Counted from the first letter of the stretch, positions 1-7,957 are shown. The stretch is DNA of 32,919 nt from Burkholderiales bacterium (GCA_025458245.1 JALOSW010000008.1:1-32919), one strand, 5' to 3'. Program-made: numbers and translations. The notes: generated by a model from the letters alone, not told the origin.

Positions 1-1
1 G

Positions 2-580
<579 letters not shown>

Positions 581-684
581 GGCGATAGCAGCGCCGCCCC
601 GGGGCCCGCCGATCGCTGCGTTGCGCCCGCCCGGCCAAGGCGGCTTCGATGCCCCGGCGTTCGGGCGCTTGGCCGCACGCCGCG

Positions 685-724
685 TTCCGTGGTCCTCCGT
701 GTCCTTCGTGCCTCCGCGGTGGGC
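685..724 (-). repeat. Dispersed CACCGCGGAGGCACGAAGG-type repeat, copy A
   Basis: Read on the minus strand this begins CACCGCGGAGGCACGAAGG and continues with the period-like GACACGGAGGACCACGGA. Copy B near 9.9 kb matches over about 37 bases with four differences, all G/A. Low-identity copy C lies near 10.05 kb. Copy A sits in the gap between convergent argB and the M15 peptidase gene. Such GAGGCACGAAGGACACGGAGG-like intergenic repeats occur widely in environmental bacterial genomes and often give false peptides. The rest of the 581-729 gap is GC-rich DNA in which I see nothing else. Confidence 0.8.
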
Positions 725-729
725 TTCCC

Positions 730-1212
730 CTACGCGACGCGACGCCGCGCCTCGTCCACGATCCCGTCGAGATAGCCCTCCGCGCCGTCGTAGATCGTGA
801 GCAGCCGCCGACGGGGCTCGCGGTCGAAGCTGAGGTGCACCCAGCGGCCGTATTCGAGCAGCACCGTGTCGTAATCCAGCGCCGAGGCGGCGATCGCGCG
901 GGCGACCTCGAGCGGCGGACCGAAGCGCGGACACGCGAAGTCCACGGCGAGGCCCGCGGTGTGCTGAGAGCGCGGCGCGCCACCGACCGCGACGTTGAGC
1001 GCCGGCGAGCGGTAGCCGCTCGATATCTCCAGGGGCTCGCCGAGAAGGCGGCGCACCCGGTCCAGCCCGCGCGCGAGCAGGCGCAGGTTGGCGACCACTT
1101 CCGGCGGCGGCGTGTTGTCGATGCCGCGCGCGGCGGCCGTGTCCGACGCGGTGAGCCGCGCGAGCGTGTACCACCGCGAGAGCTTCGGCGAGCGGTTCCG
1201 CTTGGCCGTCAT
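730..1212 (-). CDS. M15-family (Peptidase_M15_3-like) zinc D-Ala-D-Ala carboxypeptidase-like protein
   Basis: A 160-residue protein of the M15 peptidase class, which contains bacterial and phage enzymes cleaving peptidoglycan stem peptides. The N-terminal half carries the segment RGIDNTPPPEVVANLR typical of this subfamily. The core has SGYRSPALN (about 65-73), GGAPRSQH with His84, GLAVDFACP with Asp91, and GRWVHLSF with His126. His-Asp-His is the expected zinc triad. There is no signal peptide, so export, if any, is not explained by the sequence. The ATG at 1210-1212 has only a weak ribosome site (GGGACG). The gene points toward argB, with repeat copy A in the 3' gap. It interrupts the usual argB-nucleotidase-slmA order. 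Relatives are often in prophages, but no other phage gene is near. Substrate is inferred from the family only. Confidence 0.85.
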   Translation of the reverse strand: MTAKRNRSPKLSRWYTLARLTASDTAAARGIDNTPPPEVVANLRLLARGLDRVRRLLGEPLEISSGYRSPALNVAVGGAPRSQHTAGLAVDFACPRFGPPLEVARAIAASALDYDTVLLEYGRWVHLSFDREPRRRLLTIYDGAEGYLDGIVDEARRRVA

Positions 1213-1295
1213 CGTCCCGAGTCTAGGCGAACTTCGGGCGCCCTCGCACGCCGGTCCGCGATAATCGCGATTCCCCCCGAGCCGGCGAACGGCCC

Positions 1296-1889
1296 ATGCG
1301 CAAGCTCACCTGGATCTTCGACCTCGACAACACGCTGCACGACGCCTCGCCGCACGTGTTCCCGCATCTCAACCGCAGCATGACGGCGTACTTGCGCGAG
1401 CACCTCGCCCTCGACGAGGCGGCCGCCAACGAGCTGCGCATGCGCTACTGGCGGCAATACGGGGCGACGCTGCTCGGCCTGATGCGCCATCACGGCACCG
1501 ACCCGCATCACTTCCTCTGGCACACGCATCAGTTCCCGGAGCTCGGGCGGATGGTCGTAGCAGACCGCGCCGCGCTCGCCGCGATCCGGCGTCTTCCGGG
1601 GCGAAAGATCCTGTTCTCGAATGCGCCCGCGCACTACGTGGAGGCGGTCGTCGCCCTGATCGGGCTGCGCTCGTGGTTCGACGCCGTGTACGCGATCGAG
1701 CACGTCCGGTTCGCGCCCAAGCCCTCGCCGCTCGCGTTTCGGCGCCTCCTCCGCGCCGCGCGCGTGATCCCGGAGCGCGCCGTGATGTGTCCGGGTCACC
1801 TCGGTGGGGGCATTGCGCCGTTACCCGGACGATCTCGCCGGGTCTTGATTCCGCGCCGGGATCCCGGTGGGCGAGCGCTCACCCCATAG
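1296..1889 (+). CDS. Pyrimidine 5'-nucleotidase-like HAD hydrolase, C-terminus disrupted (probable pseudogene)
   Basis: Residues 1-155 match the HAD-type pyrimidine 5'-nucleotidase usually found between argB and slmA. Motif I is FDLDNTLHD with nucleophile Asp9 and Asp11, followed by RYWRQYGATLLGLMRHHG and DPHHFLWHTH. Motif II is ILFSNAP and the motif III lysine lies in FAPKPSP. Homology stops after RAVM. The acidic motif IV (normally VED and the following helix) is absent, and the remaining 40 or so residues are Arg/Pro/Gly-rich with no family likeness. In the +1 frame, 1786-1848 reads VRVTSVGALRRY and then stops at TGA 1846-1848. This resembles the normal last strand of the family. The simplest reading is an internal deletion of about 100 bases that also shifted the frame. 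The two magnesium-binding acids would be lost, so activity is doubtful. A GATAAT at 1260-1265 could be its -10. Confidence 0.8.
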   Translation: MRKLTWIFDLDNTLHDASPHVFPHLNRSMTAYLREHLALDEAAANELRMRYWRQYGATLLGLMRHHGTDPHHFLWHTHQFPELGRMVVADRAALAAIRRLPGRKILFSNAPAHYVEAVVALIGLRSWFDAVYAIEHVRFAPKPSPLAFRRLLRAARVIPERAVMCPGHLGGGIAPLPGRSRRVLIPRRDPGGRALTP

Positions 1890-1902
1890 GCCGGGCTTGA
1901 GC

Positions 1903-1908
1903 TAGAAT
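1903..1908 (+). promoter_or_regulatory. Possible -10 box (TAGAAT) for slmA
   Basis: GCTAGAATCG lies about 45 bases before the slmA ATG, downstream of the damaged nucleotidase frame. No convincing -35 is seen 16-18 bases upstream. A similar GCTAGAATC is found before ftsY, so this may be a common promoter form in this genome. Weak evidence. Confidence 0.3.
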
Positions 1909-1953
1909 CGACGACATCCCAGCAAACGGCCGCCCCAGCGTCGAGGAGGCTCC

Positions 1954-2532
1954 ATGGCGACCCGCACCGGCGAGCGCAAGCTCCAGATTCTCCATGTCCT
2001 CGCGCAAATGCTCGAGGATCCGAAGGGAGAGCGGATCACCACGGCGGCGCTCGCGAAGCAGCTCGATGTCTCCGAGGCCGCGCTCTATCGTCATTTCGCC
2101 AGCAAGGCGCAGATGTTCGAGGGGCTGATCGAGTTCATCGAGGAAACCGTGTTCGGGCTCGCGAACAAGATCGCCGCCGAGGAGGAGAACGGCACCAAGC
2201 AGGCGCACGCGATCGTCGCGATGCTGCTCGGTTTCGCCGAGAAGAACCGCGGCATGACGCGCGTGCTCATCGGCGACGCGCTCGTGAACGAGGACGTGCG
2301 GCTGCAGGCGCGCGTGAACGCGCTGCACGATCGGCTGGAATCGACGCTGAAGCAGTCGCTGCGCGTAGCCGCGACGCAGGCGCCGGCCGGGGCGTCCGAG
2401 GCGCCCGATCCCGCTGCGCAGGCGAACGTGATGCTCTGCTACGTGATCGGCCGCTGGTCGCAGTTCGCGAAAAGCGGATTCAAGCGCAAGCCCACGGAGA
2501 TGTGGGACAAGCAGTGGCCGTTCCTCGTCTGA
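1954..2532 (+). CDS. slmA: Nucleoid occlusion factor SlmA (TetR family)
   Basis: SlmA is a TetR-family DNA-binding protein that, when bound to chromosomal sites, blocks FtsZ assembly over the nucleoid. The 192-residue length is typical. The N-terminal helix-turn-helix reads RITTAALAKQLDVSEAALYRHFASKAQMFEGLIEFIEE (split as motif LDVSEAALYRHF at about 42-53), which is the SlmA/Ttk signature. The C-terminal region contains NRGMTRVLIGDALVNED and ends WDKQWPFL. A strong GAGGAGG Shine-Dalgarno lies a few bases before the ATG. It is convergent with the MoeB-like gene, 49 bases away. A bulged hairpin (2520-2541, arms GTTCC/GGAAC) spans the stop codon. It has no T-run, so termination there is uncertain. 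Confidence 0.93.
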   Translation: MATRTGERKLQILHVLAQMLEDPKGERITTAALAKQLDVSEAALYRHFASKAQMFEGLIEFIEETVFGLANKIAAEEENGTKQAHAIVAMLLGFAEKNRGMTRVLIGDALVNEDVRLQARVNALHDRLESTLKQSLRVAATQAPAGASEAPDPAAQANVMLCYVIGRWSQFAKSGFKRKPTEMWDKQWPFLV

Positions 2533-2581
2533 GGACGGAACGCGGCGCACAGACGGTCGACGAACTCTGCACCCGGCGGTG

Positions 2582-3358
2582 TCATGAGCCCCGGTCGCCG
2601 GGCCGCCGTCCGCCGGGGCTGCACACCGCGCAGGCCGGGTCTTTCCGGATCCGGATCGCGCGCCAGTCCATCGAGAGCGCGTCGAGCAGCAGGAGGCGCC
2701 CTGCGAGCGTCTCGCCCGCGCCGGAAAGAAGCTTGAGCGCCTCGGCGGCCTGCGTGGCGCCGATGATCCCGACGAGCGGCGCGAAGACGCCCATCACCGC
2801 ACAACGCAGCTCCTCGACTTCCGTATCCTCGGGGAACAGGCACGCGTAGCAGGGCGCGTCGTCGCCGCGCAGATCGAAAACGCTCACCTGCCCGTCGAAG
2901 CGCACGCCGGCGCCCGAGACGAGCGGCTTGCGGTGCGCGACGCAGGCGCGGTTCACCGCGTGGCGCGTCGCGAAGTTGTCGCAGCAGTCGAGCACGACGT
3001 CGGCGTCGCTCACCGCGGCATCGAGGCGGGCGCCTTCGAGGCGCTCGGCCATCGCGACGACCTTCACCTCCGGATTGATGAGCCCGATGGTGTCGCGGCC
3101 GGACTCGACCTTGGGCCGGCCGATCGCCGGCGTCGTGTGCAGGATCTGGCGCTGCAGGTTGGTCAGGTCGACCGTGTCGTTATCGGCGAGCACGATGGTG
3201 CCCACTCCCGCCGACGCGAGATACAGCGCCGCCGGCGAGCCGAGTCCGCCTGCGCCGACCACCAGCGCGCGCGAGCCGACGATGCGTTGCTGGCCCTCGA
3301 CGCCGATCTCAGGCAGAAGGATGTGCCGCGAATAGCGCAGCAGCTGGTCGTCGTTCAT
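2582..3358 (-). CDS. moeB: MoeB/ThiF/HesA-family sulfur-carrier adenylyltransferase
   Basis: A 258-residue E1-like enzyme that adenylates the C-terminal glycine of a ubiquitin-like sulfur carrier (MoaD or ThiS) for molybdopterin or thiamine synthesis. It starts MNDDQLLRYSRHILLPEIG, the family N-terminus, with the ATG at 3356-3358; an in-frame open stretch further upstream has no family likeness and overlaps the ctpA terminator. Visible motifs are the ATP loop GAGGLGSP (about 36-42), LADNDTVDLTNLQRQ, DCCDNFATR and the zinc pairs CYAC (170/173) and CAVC (243/246). A conserved-region cysteine is at 186. There is no C-terminal rhodanese domain. MoeB and ThiF cannot be told apart by sequence alone. 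No thi or moa genes are in the window; the position after ctpA is conserved in relatives. Confidence 0.9.
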   Translation of the reverse strand: MNDDQLLRYSRHILLPEIGVEGQQRIVGSRALVVGAGGLGSPAALYLASAGVGTIVLADNDTVDLTNLQRQILHTTPAIGRPKVESGRDTIGLINPEVKVVAMAERLEGARLDAAVSDADVVLDCCDNFATRHAVNRACVAHRKPLVSGAGVRFDGQVSVFDLRGDDAPCYACLFPEDTEVEELRCAVMGVFAPLVGIIGATQAAEALKLLSGAGETLAGRLLLLDALSMDWRAIRIRKDPACAVCSPGGRRPGDRGS

Positions 3359-3379
3359 TCTCCGCGCCCGGAAACGAAA

Positions 3380-3407
3380 AGGCCGACCGGCTCGCGCGGG
3401 TCGGCCT
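3380..3407 (-). terminator. Rho-independent terminator after ctpA
   Basis: On the minus strand a 9-base perfect stem (AGGCCGACC / GGTCGGCCT, arms 3399-3407 and 3380-3388) with a 10-base loop is followed by TTTTCGTTT. It lies 18 bases after the ctpA stop and just before the MoeB-like start at 3358, so it would separate the two genes or attenuate read-through. Confidence 0.75.
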
Positions 3408-3424
3408 CGCATGTGTCGCGCCCT

Positions 3425-4855
3425 TCAGTTCTTCTTCGCCTCGGGTTTCTCGGGCGCCTTGTCCTCGGCCTTCGCCTGCTCGATCTTCGTCATCACCGGC
3501 AGGCCCTTCAGGTGGTTGATCGCCTGCTTGAGCTGGAAGTCGTCGGGCCCACCCAACTCGATCGGCTTCTGGTCTTTCGCGTCCTCCGCGGGCGCCGGCT
3601 CGGGCTTCGCCGCAGGCTTGTCCGCCGGCTTGGCGGCGGGCTTTTCGTCGCTGCCGGCGAGATGGCGCTGCAGGTCCGCCTCGCGGACGCGATCGCGCGG
3701 CGCACCCGGCTCGTCCACGAGGATGTCCGGCGTCACGCCCTTCGCCTGGATCGAGCGGCCGCTCGGCGTGTAGTAGCGGGCGGTGGTGAGCTTGATCGCG
3801 GTGTTGTTGGAGAGCGGGAGGATGGTCTGGACCGAGCCCTTCCCGAACGTCTGCGAGCCCATGATGGTCGCGCGCTTGTGATCCTGGAGCGCGCCCGCCA
3901 CGATTTCCGAGGCCGAAGCCGAGCCGGCATTCACGAGCACCACCATCGGCACCGACTTCACGGCGGCGGGCAGGTTACGCAGCACGTCCTCTTGCCGGCC
4001 CCGCACGTAATCTTCCGGGGCGGCGACGTACTTGCGACGCGCGTCCGGCGTGCGTCCGTCGGTCGAGACGACGAGCGCGTTCGCCGGCAGGAACGCGGCC
4101 GACACGCCCACCGCCCCGTTCAGGAGGCCGCCCGGGTCGTTGCGCAGGTCGAGCACCAAGCCCTTCAGCTGGCCATCCTTGTAGAGCGTGTTCAAGTGCT
4201 TCACCAGGTTCTCGACGGTCATCTCCTGGAACTGCGACAGGCGGACGTAGCCGTAACCCGGTTCGATCATCTTCGACTTCACGCTCTGAACGCGGATCTT
4301 GTCGCGCACCAGCGTCACGTCGAACGTCTTCGGTTCGCCCTTGCGCAGGATCGTCAGCCGGACGCTCGTCTTCGGCGCGCCGCGCATCTTCTTGACGGCG
4401 TCGTTCAGCGTCATGCCCTTGGTGGGCGTTTCGTCGATCTTCACGATCAGGTCGCCGGGCTTGAGCCCCGCGCGGAACGCGGGCGTGTCCTCGATGGGCG
4501 AAACGACTTTCACGAAGCCGTCTTCCATGCCGACCTCGATGCCGAGGCCGCCGAACTCGCCCTGCGTGCCGACCTGAAGCTCCTTGAACGCGTCCTGGTC
4601 GAGATACGCGGAGTGCGGATCGAGCCCGGTCAGCATGCCGGTGATCGCCTCGCTGATGAGCTTCTTGTCCTCGACCGGCTCGACGTAATCGGCCTTGATG
4701 CGCCCGAACACCTCGCTGAAAGTGCGCAGGTCCTCGTAAGGCAGCGGCGAGCGCAGCACCTCGCGTTGCGCGATGGCGGACAGGTTGAGGCTCAACAGGA
4801 CGCCCGCGAGGACGCCCACCATCACCAGCCCGAAACTCTTCATTTTCCCGCTCAT
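3425..4855 (-). CDS. ctpA: S41 carboxyl-terminal processing peptidase
   Basis: A periplasmic PDZ serine protease that trims protein C-termini, often acting on cell-wall hydrolases. It is 476 residues long. Residues 6-30 form a signal/anchor helix. The PDZ domain covers about 95-180, with GGLGIEV and LKPGDLIVKID. The peptidase domain has LDLRNDPGGLL (about 235-245), the catalytic serine within GSASASEIVAG (311-321) and the catalytic lysine in QTFGKGSVQ (Lys339). The C-terminal 80 residues are an Ala/Lys/Pro-rich low-complexity tail followed by a charged helical end, as in many betaproteobacterial members. It begins 10 bases after the envC stop, so gpmA-envC-ctpA is probably one transcript, ended by the hairpin at 3380-3407. 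The link with EnvC suggests a shared cell-wall remodelling role. Confidence 0.95.
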   Translation of the reverse strand: MSGKMKSFGLVMVGVLAGVLLSLNLSAIAQREVLRSPLPYEDLRTFSEVFGRIKADYVEPVEDKKLISEAITGMLTGLDPHSAYLDQDAFKELQVGTQGEFGGLGIEVGMEDGFVKVVSPIEDTPAFRAGLKPGDLIVKIDETPTKGMTLNDAVKKMRGAPKTSVRLTILRKGEPKTFDVTLVRDKIRVQSVKSKMIEPGYGYVRLSQFQEMTVENLVKHLNTLYKDGQLKGLVLDLRNDPGGLLNGAVGVSAAFLPANALVVSTDGRTPDARRKYVAAPEDYVRGRQEDVLRNLPAAVKSVPMVVLVNAGSASASEIVAGALQDHKRATIMGSQTFGKGSVQTILPLSNNTAIKLTTARYYTPSGRSIQAKGVTPDILVDEPGAPRDRVREADLQRHLAGSDEKPAAKPADKPAAKPEPAPAEDAKDQKPIELGGPDDFQLKQAINHLKGLPVMTKIEQAKAEDKAPEKPEAKKN

Positions 4856-4865
4856 TCGCGCTCCG

Positions 4866-6074
4866 CTACCTGGTATTCACCCACGCCATCGGGTCGACCG
4901 GCCGACCCTGCTGACGAACCTCAAAGTATAAACCCGATTCCTCGGCGCCCCCGGTCGCGCCGACCGTCGCGACGACATCGCCGCTTCTCACTGCGTCGCC
5001 CGGGCGCCGCACGACCGACTGGTTGTTCCCGTAGATGGTGAGGAAGCCCTGCCCGTGATCGAGGACCAGCAGGTTCCCGAACCCCCGGAGCCAGTCGGCG
5101 AACACGACCCGGCCGGCTGCGACCGCGCGCACCTCTTCGCCTTCCGGCGCACGCACGAACACCCCTTTCCACACCAGGCCGCCGTCCCCACGTGGAGTGC
5201 CGAACCGGCCGGTTAGTTCCCCGCGCACCGGGAGCCGAAGCTGCCCCTTGAGGGACGAGAATACGCCGGCGGGCGGGCCGCCCTCAGGAACTTTTTCATT
5301 TCGCGGCAAGGACTTTTCGCTGCGCGCCGTCGCGGCGGGGGCGGGCCGAACCGCCTTGGCCAGTTCCTCCACGAGCCGTGCCAGGCGCTTTTCGTTCCGC
5401 TCGAGCGTGGCGAGCTGGCGCTGCTGCTTCCGGATCTGGTCGGACACGCTTGCGAGAACCGCCTTGCGCTCGGCCTGCTCCCGCACGAGACGCGCACGCT
5501 CGTCGCGCTGTGCGCGTTCCAGCGCGCCGAGCTCCTCGGCTTTCCTACGCCCGTCGTCGCCGAGCGTCGCCAGCCGGCGCTGGTCCGACTCGAGCGAGCG
5601 CACGAGGTCGGCATGCGCCCGCGACAGGTAGCCGACATACACGAGTTCCCGCGCGACCCGGCTCGGCGGGTCGCCAGAGAGCAGGACGGCGAGCGTCCCG
5701 GGACGGCCCGACACGTATCGCGCGTGCAGAAGCCCGGCGAGCTCGAGCTCGCGCGCGACCTTGGCGGCGCCGACGCGCGTCGTTTCGGCTTCGATCTCGC
5801 GCAGTTCGCCGCGCGCCGAGGAGAGGCTCGCTGCAAGCTCGCGCAGGGCGCGGTTCGCTTCCGAGATGGCGCGCTCCGACTCGCGCAGCTGGTCCGCGGC
5901 CTCGGCGCGGCTCTCTTCGGCGCCGGCGAGGTCGCCGCGCAGACGCTCGACGCGCTTGCGGAGCGCCTCGAGGTCCTCCTTCTCGCCCGGGCGAGCCGTT
6001 CCCGGGGCGAGCAGCGTCGCGGCGAGCGCGATCGCCGCCGCGATCAGCGGGGCGACGGCCCCGTGTCGGCTCAA
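4866..6074 (-). CDS. envC: Murein hydrolase activator EnvC (degenerate LytM protein)
   Basis: A periplasmic activator of septal amidases, controlled in Enterobacteria by FtsEX. I place the start at TTG 6072-6074, whose last two bases are the first two of the gpmA TGA (TTGA overlap). No other start fits ahead of the signal peptide ([22 protein letters not shown]). The 402-residue product has a long coiled coil (about 30-250) rich in Glu/Arg/Ala, then a LytM/M23 domain from about 290 with [12 protein letters not shown] and [19 protein letters not shown]. The metal ligands are degenerate: GLVWKGVFV replaces the HxxxD segment and LYFEVR replaces HFE, though LDHG and WVNTR remain. This is the expected state of EnvC, which activates rather than cuts. 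FtsE and FtsX are encoded elsewhere in this window. Identity is good; the TTG start is inferred. Confidence 0.9.
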   Translation of the reverse strand: MSRHGAVAPLIAAAIALAATLLAPGTARPGEKEDLEALRKRVERLRGDLAGAEESRAEAADQLRESERAISEANRALRELAASLSSARGELREIEAETTRVGAAKVARELELAGLLHARYVSGRPGTLAVLLSGDPPSRVARELVYVGYLSRAHADLVRSLESDQRRLATLGDDGRRKAEELGALERAQRDERARLVREQAERKAVLASVSDQIRKQQRQLATLERNEKRLARLVEELAKAVRPAPAATARSEKSLPRNEKVPEGGPPAGVFSSLKGQLRLPVRGELTGRFGTPRGDGGLVWKGVFVRAPEGEEVRAVAAGRVVFADWLRGFGNLLVLDHGQGFLTIYGNNQSVVRRPGDAVRSGDVVATVGATGGAEESGLYFEVRQQGRPVDPMAWVNTR

Positions 6075-6820
6075 GCCCTGGCCTTGCCCTGGCTCGCGAC
6101 CGCGCTGATGGCCGCTTCGACGAGCGACGGGTCGCCGAGGTAGTAGTGGCGGAGCGGCTTCAGGTCGTCGTCGAGCTCGTAGACGAGCGGGATCGCGGTG
6201 GGGATGTTGAGTCCGACGATGTCGGCATCGGAGACGCCATCGAGGTGTTTGACCAGTGCACGGATGGAATTGCCGTGCGCCGCGATGATCACGCGCTGAC
6301 CGGCCCGCACCGCCGGCGCGATGGTGCCGTTCCAGTAGGGCAGGAACCGCGCCACCGTGTCCTTGAGGCATTCGGTCAGCGGCAGGTCGGATGGCGCGAG
6401 TCCGGCGTAACGAGGGTCGTTTCGCGGATTGCGCGCGTCCGACGCCTCGAGTCCCGGGGGCGGCGTGTCGTAGCTCCGCCGCCAGATCTTCACCTGCTGC
6501 TCGCCGAACTTCGCGGCCGTTTCGGCCTTGTTCAAACCTTGCAGCGCCCCGTAGTGCCGCTCGTTCAGTCGCCACGAGTTGTGGATCGGCAGCCACATCT
6601 GGTCCATCTCCTCGAGCGCGAGCCAGAGGGTCTTGATGGCGCGCTTGAGTACCGATGTGTAGGCGATGTCGAACGTGTACCCTTCGGCCTTCAGCGTCTC
6701 GCCGGCGCGCCGCGCTTCCTCGCGCCCGTGCTCGGAAAGTTCCACGTCGGTCCAGCCCGTGAAGCGGTTCTCGCGGTTCCAGACGCTCTCGCCGTGGCGG
6801 AGCAGCACCAGCTTTTTCAC
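6071..6820 (-). CDS. gpmA: 2,3-bisphosphoglycerate-dependent phosphoglycerate mutase
   Basis: The dPGM enzyme interconverts 3- and 2-phosphoglycerate in glycolysis and gluconeogenesis. At 249 residues it has the standard length. The phosphohistidine motif is [10 protein letters not shown] (His8), followed by [26 protein letters not shown], the acid-base region [14 protein letters not shown] and the second catalytic histidine in [20 protein letters not shown] ribosome site precedes the ATG. The gene is divergent from the ArsR-type regulator. The 64-base gap holds an AT-rich patch (6847-6859) that reads as a -10 on both strands. Downstream, envC starts on the stop codon, indicating translational coupling. 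Confidence 0.97.
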   Translation of the reverse strand: MKKLVLLRHGESVWNRENRFTGWTDVELSEHGREEARRAGETLKAEGYTFDIAYTSVLKRAIKTLWLALEEMDQMWLPIHNSWRLNERHYGALQGLNKAETAAKFGEQQVKIWRRSYDTPPPGLEASDARNPRNDPRYAGLAPSDLPLTECLKDTVARFLPYWNGTIAPAVRAGQRVIIAAHGNSIRALVKHLDGVSDADIVGLNIPTAIPLVYELDDDLKPLRHYYLGDPSLVEAAISAVASQGKARA

Positions 6821-6847
6821 GTTCGCCTCCCCTGTTGAGCAAAAGCA

Positions 6848-6859
6848 ATTTTATAATAT
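6848..6859. promoter_or_regulatory. AT-rich near-palindrome over -10 of the ArsR gene; possible autoregulatory operator
   Basis: ATTTTATAATAT matches its own reverse complement at 10 of 12 positions and contains a perfect TATAAT (6852-6857), 27 bases before the ATG of the ArsR-family gene. On the minus strand it reads TATTATAAAAT, a plausible -10 for gpmA. It is a strikingly AT-rich island in GC-rich DNA. BigR/SqrR-type repressors bind AT-rich dyads over their own promoters, so this is a reasonable operator candidate. No good -35 is seen at normal spacing. Confidence 0.45.
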
Positions 6860-6884
6860 GCCGCTTCGCTAATGCCCTTTTCCA

Positions 6885-7223
6885 ATGGCCGCTTCGACCA
6901 TCAGGCGCGACATCTTCGACCTTGCCGGCAGGCAGGAGCACATCGAGCAGGCCGCCCGCTCGATGAAGGCGATCTCGCATCCGCTGCGCCTCAAGATCCT
7001 GTGCGTGCTCGGCGACTCGGAGCAGAGCGTGCAGGACATCGTCGAAGCGGTCGGAACCTCCCAGTCGAACATTTCGCAACATCTCGCGATCCTGCGCGAC
7101 AAGGACGTGCTGCGCACCCGCAAGGACGCGAACCGCGTGTTCTACCGGGTTAGCGACGAGCGCACGCTGCAGCTGATCGCGATGATGCGCGAGGTGTTCT
7201 GCGGCGAGCCCGCCGGCCGGTAA
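6885..7223 (+). CDS. ArsR-family winged-helix regulator with BigR/SqrR-like cysteine pair (candidate persulfide sensor)
   Basis: A 112-residue ArsR-family repressor. The order is AISHPLRLKILCVL, then the recognition helix region VGTSQSNISQHLAILRDKDVL, then the wing RKDANRVFYRVSD, and a C-terminal helix ending MREVFCG. It lacks the ELCVCDL metal site of ArsR/SmtB. It has exactly two cysteines, Cys40 in the helix before the HTH and Cys106 in the last helix, 66 residues apart. From memory of the BigR/SqrR/YgaV group, its two sensing cysteines (41/107 or 42/108) have the same spacing and local contexts (LxILC and FC). Those proteins lose DNA binding when persulfides link the pair. The next genes are a rhodanese and a glutaredoxin, which fits sulfane-sulfur sensing. 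Start ATG at 6885; the ribosome site is weak. Family is certain; ligand is inferred. Confidence 0.85.
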   Translation: MAASTIRRDIFDLAGRQEHIEQAARSMKAISHPLRLKILCVLGDSEQSVQDIVEAVGTSQSNISQHLAILRDKDVLRTRKDANRVFYRVSDERTLQLIAMMREVFCGEPAGR

Positions 7224-7242
7224 CCCTTCCTTCAAGGCATCC

Positions 7243-7659
7243 ATGGAAATCTGGAAGTTCGTCCAGGAAAACGTCTTTCTGATCGCGATCGCGTTCGTAT
7301 CGGGCGGCATGCTCCTCTGGCCCGCCGTGCGGCGCTCGGCGGGCGGGCCGGCGGTGGACACGCTGGGCGCCACGCTGCTCATCAACAAGGACGACGCCCT
7401 GGTGCTCGACGTGCGCCAGCCGGCCGAAGTCGCGGCCGGGAAGATCGTGAACTCCCGGAACATCCCGCTCGGCGACCTCGACGCGCGCGTGAAGGATCTC
7501 GACAAGTGGAAGTCGAAGCCCGTGATCGTCGTGTGTGCGACCGGCAACCGGTCGGGGTCGGCAGTCGGCGTGCTGAAGAAGCACGGCTTCGAGAAAGTGT
7601 TCAACCTGAGCGGCGGCTACGGCGCCTGGCAACAGGCCGGGCTCCCCGTGGAGAAGTAG
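7243..7659 (+). CDS. Membrane-anchored single-domain rhodanese
   Basis: A 138-residue rhodanese-like sulfurtransferase. An N-terminal membrane helix (about 9-28, VFLIAIAFVSGGMLLWP) precedes the domain at about 40-135. The domain contains VLDVRQPAEVAAGKI, NIPLGDL, the active-site loop CATGNRSGSA with Cys98 and the C-terminal NLSGGYGAWQQAGLPVE. The six-residue loop is typical of enzymes that take sulfur from thiosulfate or persulfides. It starts 19 bases after the regulator stop, with AAGG as ribosome site, and is followed 3 bases later by grxC, so all three are likely one operon. Its role in persulfide handling is inferred from the motif and neighbours. Confidence 0.93.
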   Translation: MEIWKFVQENVFLIAIAFVSGGMLLWPAVRRSAGGPAVDTLGATLLINKDDALVLDVRQPAEVAAGKIVNSRNIPLGDLDARVKDLDKWKSKPVIVVCATGNRSGSAVGVLKKHGFEKVFNLSGGYGAWQQAGLPVEK

Positions 7660-7662
7660 CCG

Positions 7663-7920
7663 ATGGCGAAGGTGCTGATGTACGCCACCGAGACCTGCCC
7701 CTATTGCCAGCGCGCGGAGTCGCTCCTGCGCCGCAAGGGGGTGACCGATCTCGAAAAGATCCGTGTCGACCTGCAGCCGGAACGGCGCAGCGAGATGATC
7801 GCGCGCTCCGGACGGCGCACGGTGCCGCAGATCTGGATCGGCGAGCGCCACGTCGGCGGCTGCGACGACCTGCATGCGCTCGACGCGGCGGGCGGCCTCG
7901 ATTCCCTGCTCGCGGCCTGA
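7663..7920 (+). CDS. grxC: Glutaredoxin 3 (dithiol, CPYC)
   Basis: An 85-residue glutaredoxin that reduces protein and glutathione mixed disulfides with glutathione. The active site is TCPYCQRA (Cys12 and Cys15), followed by the cis-proline TVPQIWI and the glutathione-binding HVGGCDDL near the C-terminus. The length matches GrxC. The ATG lies 3 bases after the rhodanese stop, with GGAG in the end of that gene as ribosome site. Downstream is secB, an arrangement also seen in many proteobacteria. Confidence 0.96.
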   Translation: MAKVLMYATETCPYCQRAESLLRRKGVTDLEKIRVDLQPERRSEMIARSGRRTVPQIWIGERHVGGCDDLHALDAAGGLDSLLAA

Positions 7921-7957
7921 CGGCGCGAGCCCCTCGATTCCTCAAACCGGAGCGCCC

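Noticed and set aside
649-1383. Plus-strand open frame through the M15 gene
   Set aside because: Its product includes translated dispersed repeat (Arg/Gly/His-rich) and is antisense to a gene with an intact zinc triad.
2933-5041. A 702-codon plus-strand open frame
   Set aside because: It is antisense to the MoeB-like gene, ctpA and part of envC, all with clear family motifs. The product is Arg/His/Leu-rich and unlike any family.
6075-7604. Minus-strand open frame continuing upstream of envC to 7604
   Set aside because: It crosses gpmA in another frame and runs antisense to the ArsR and rhodanese genes. The real envC begins at the TTG overlapping the gpmA stop.
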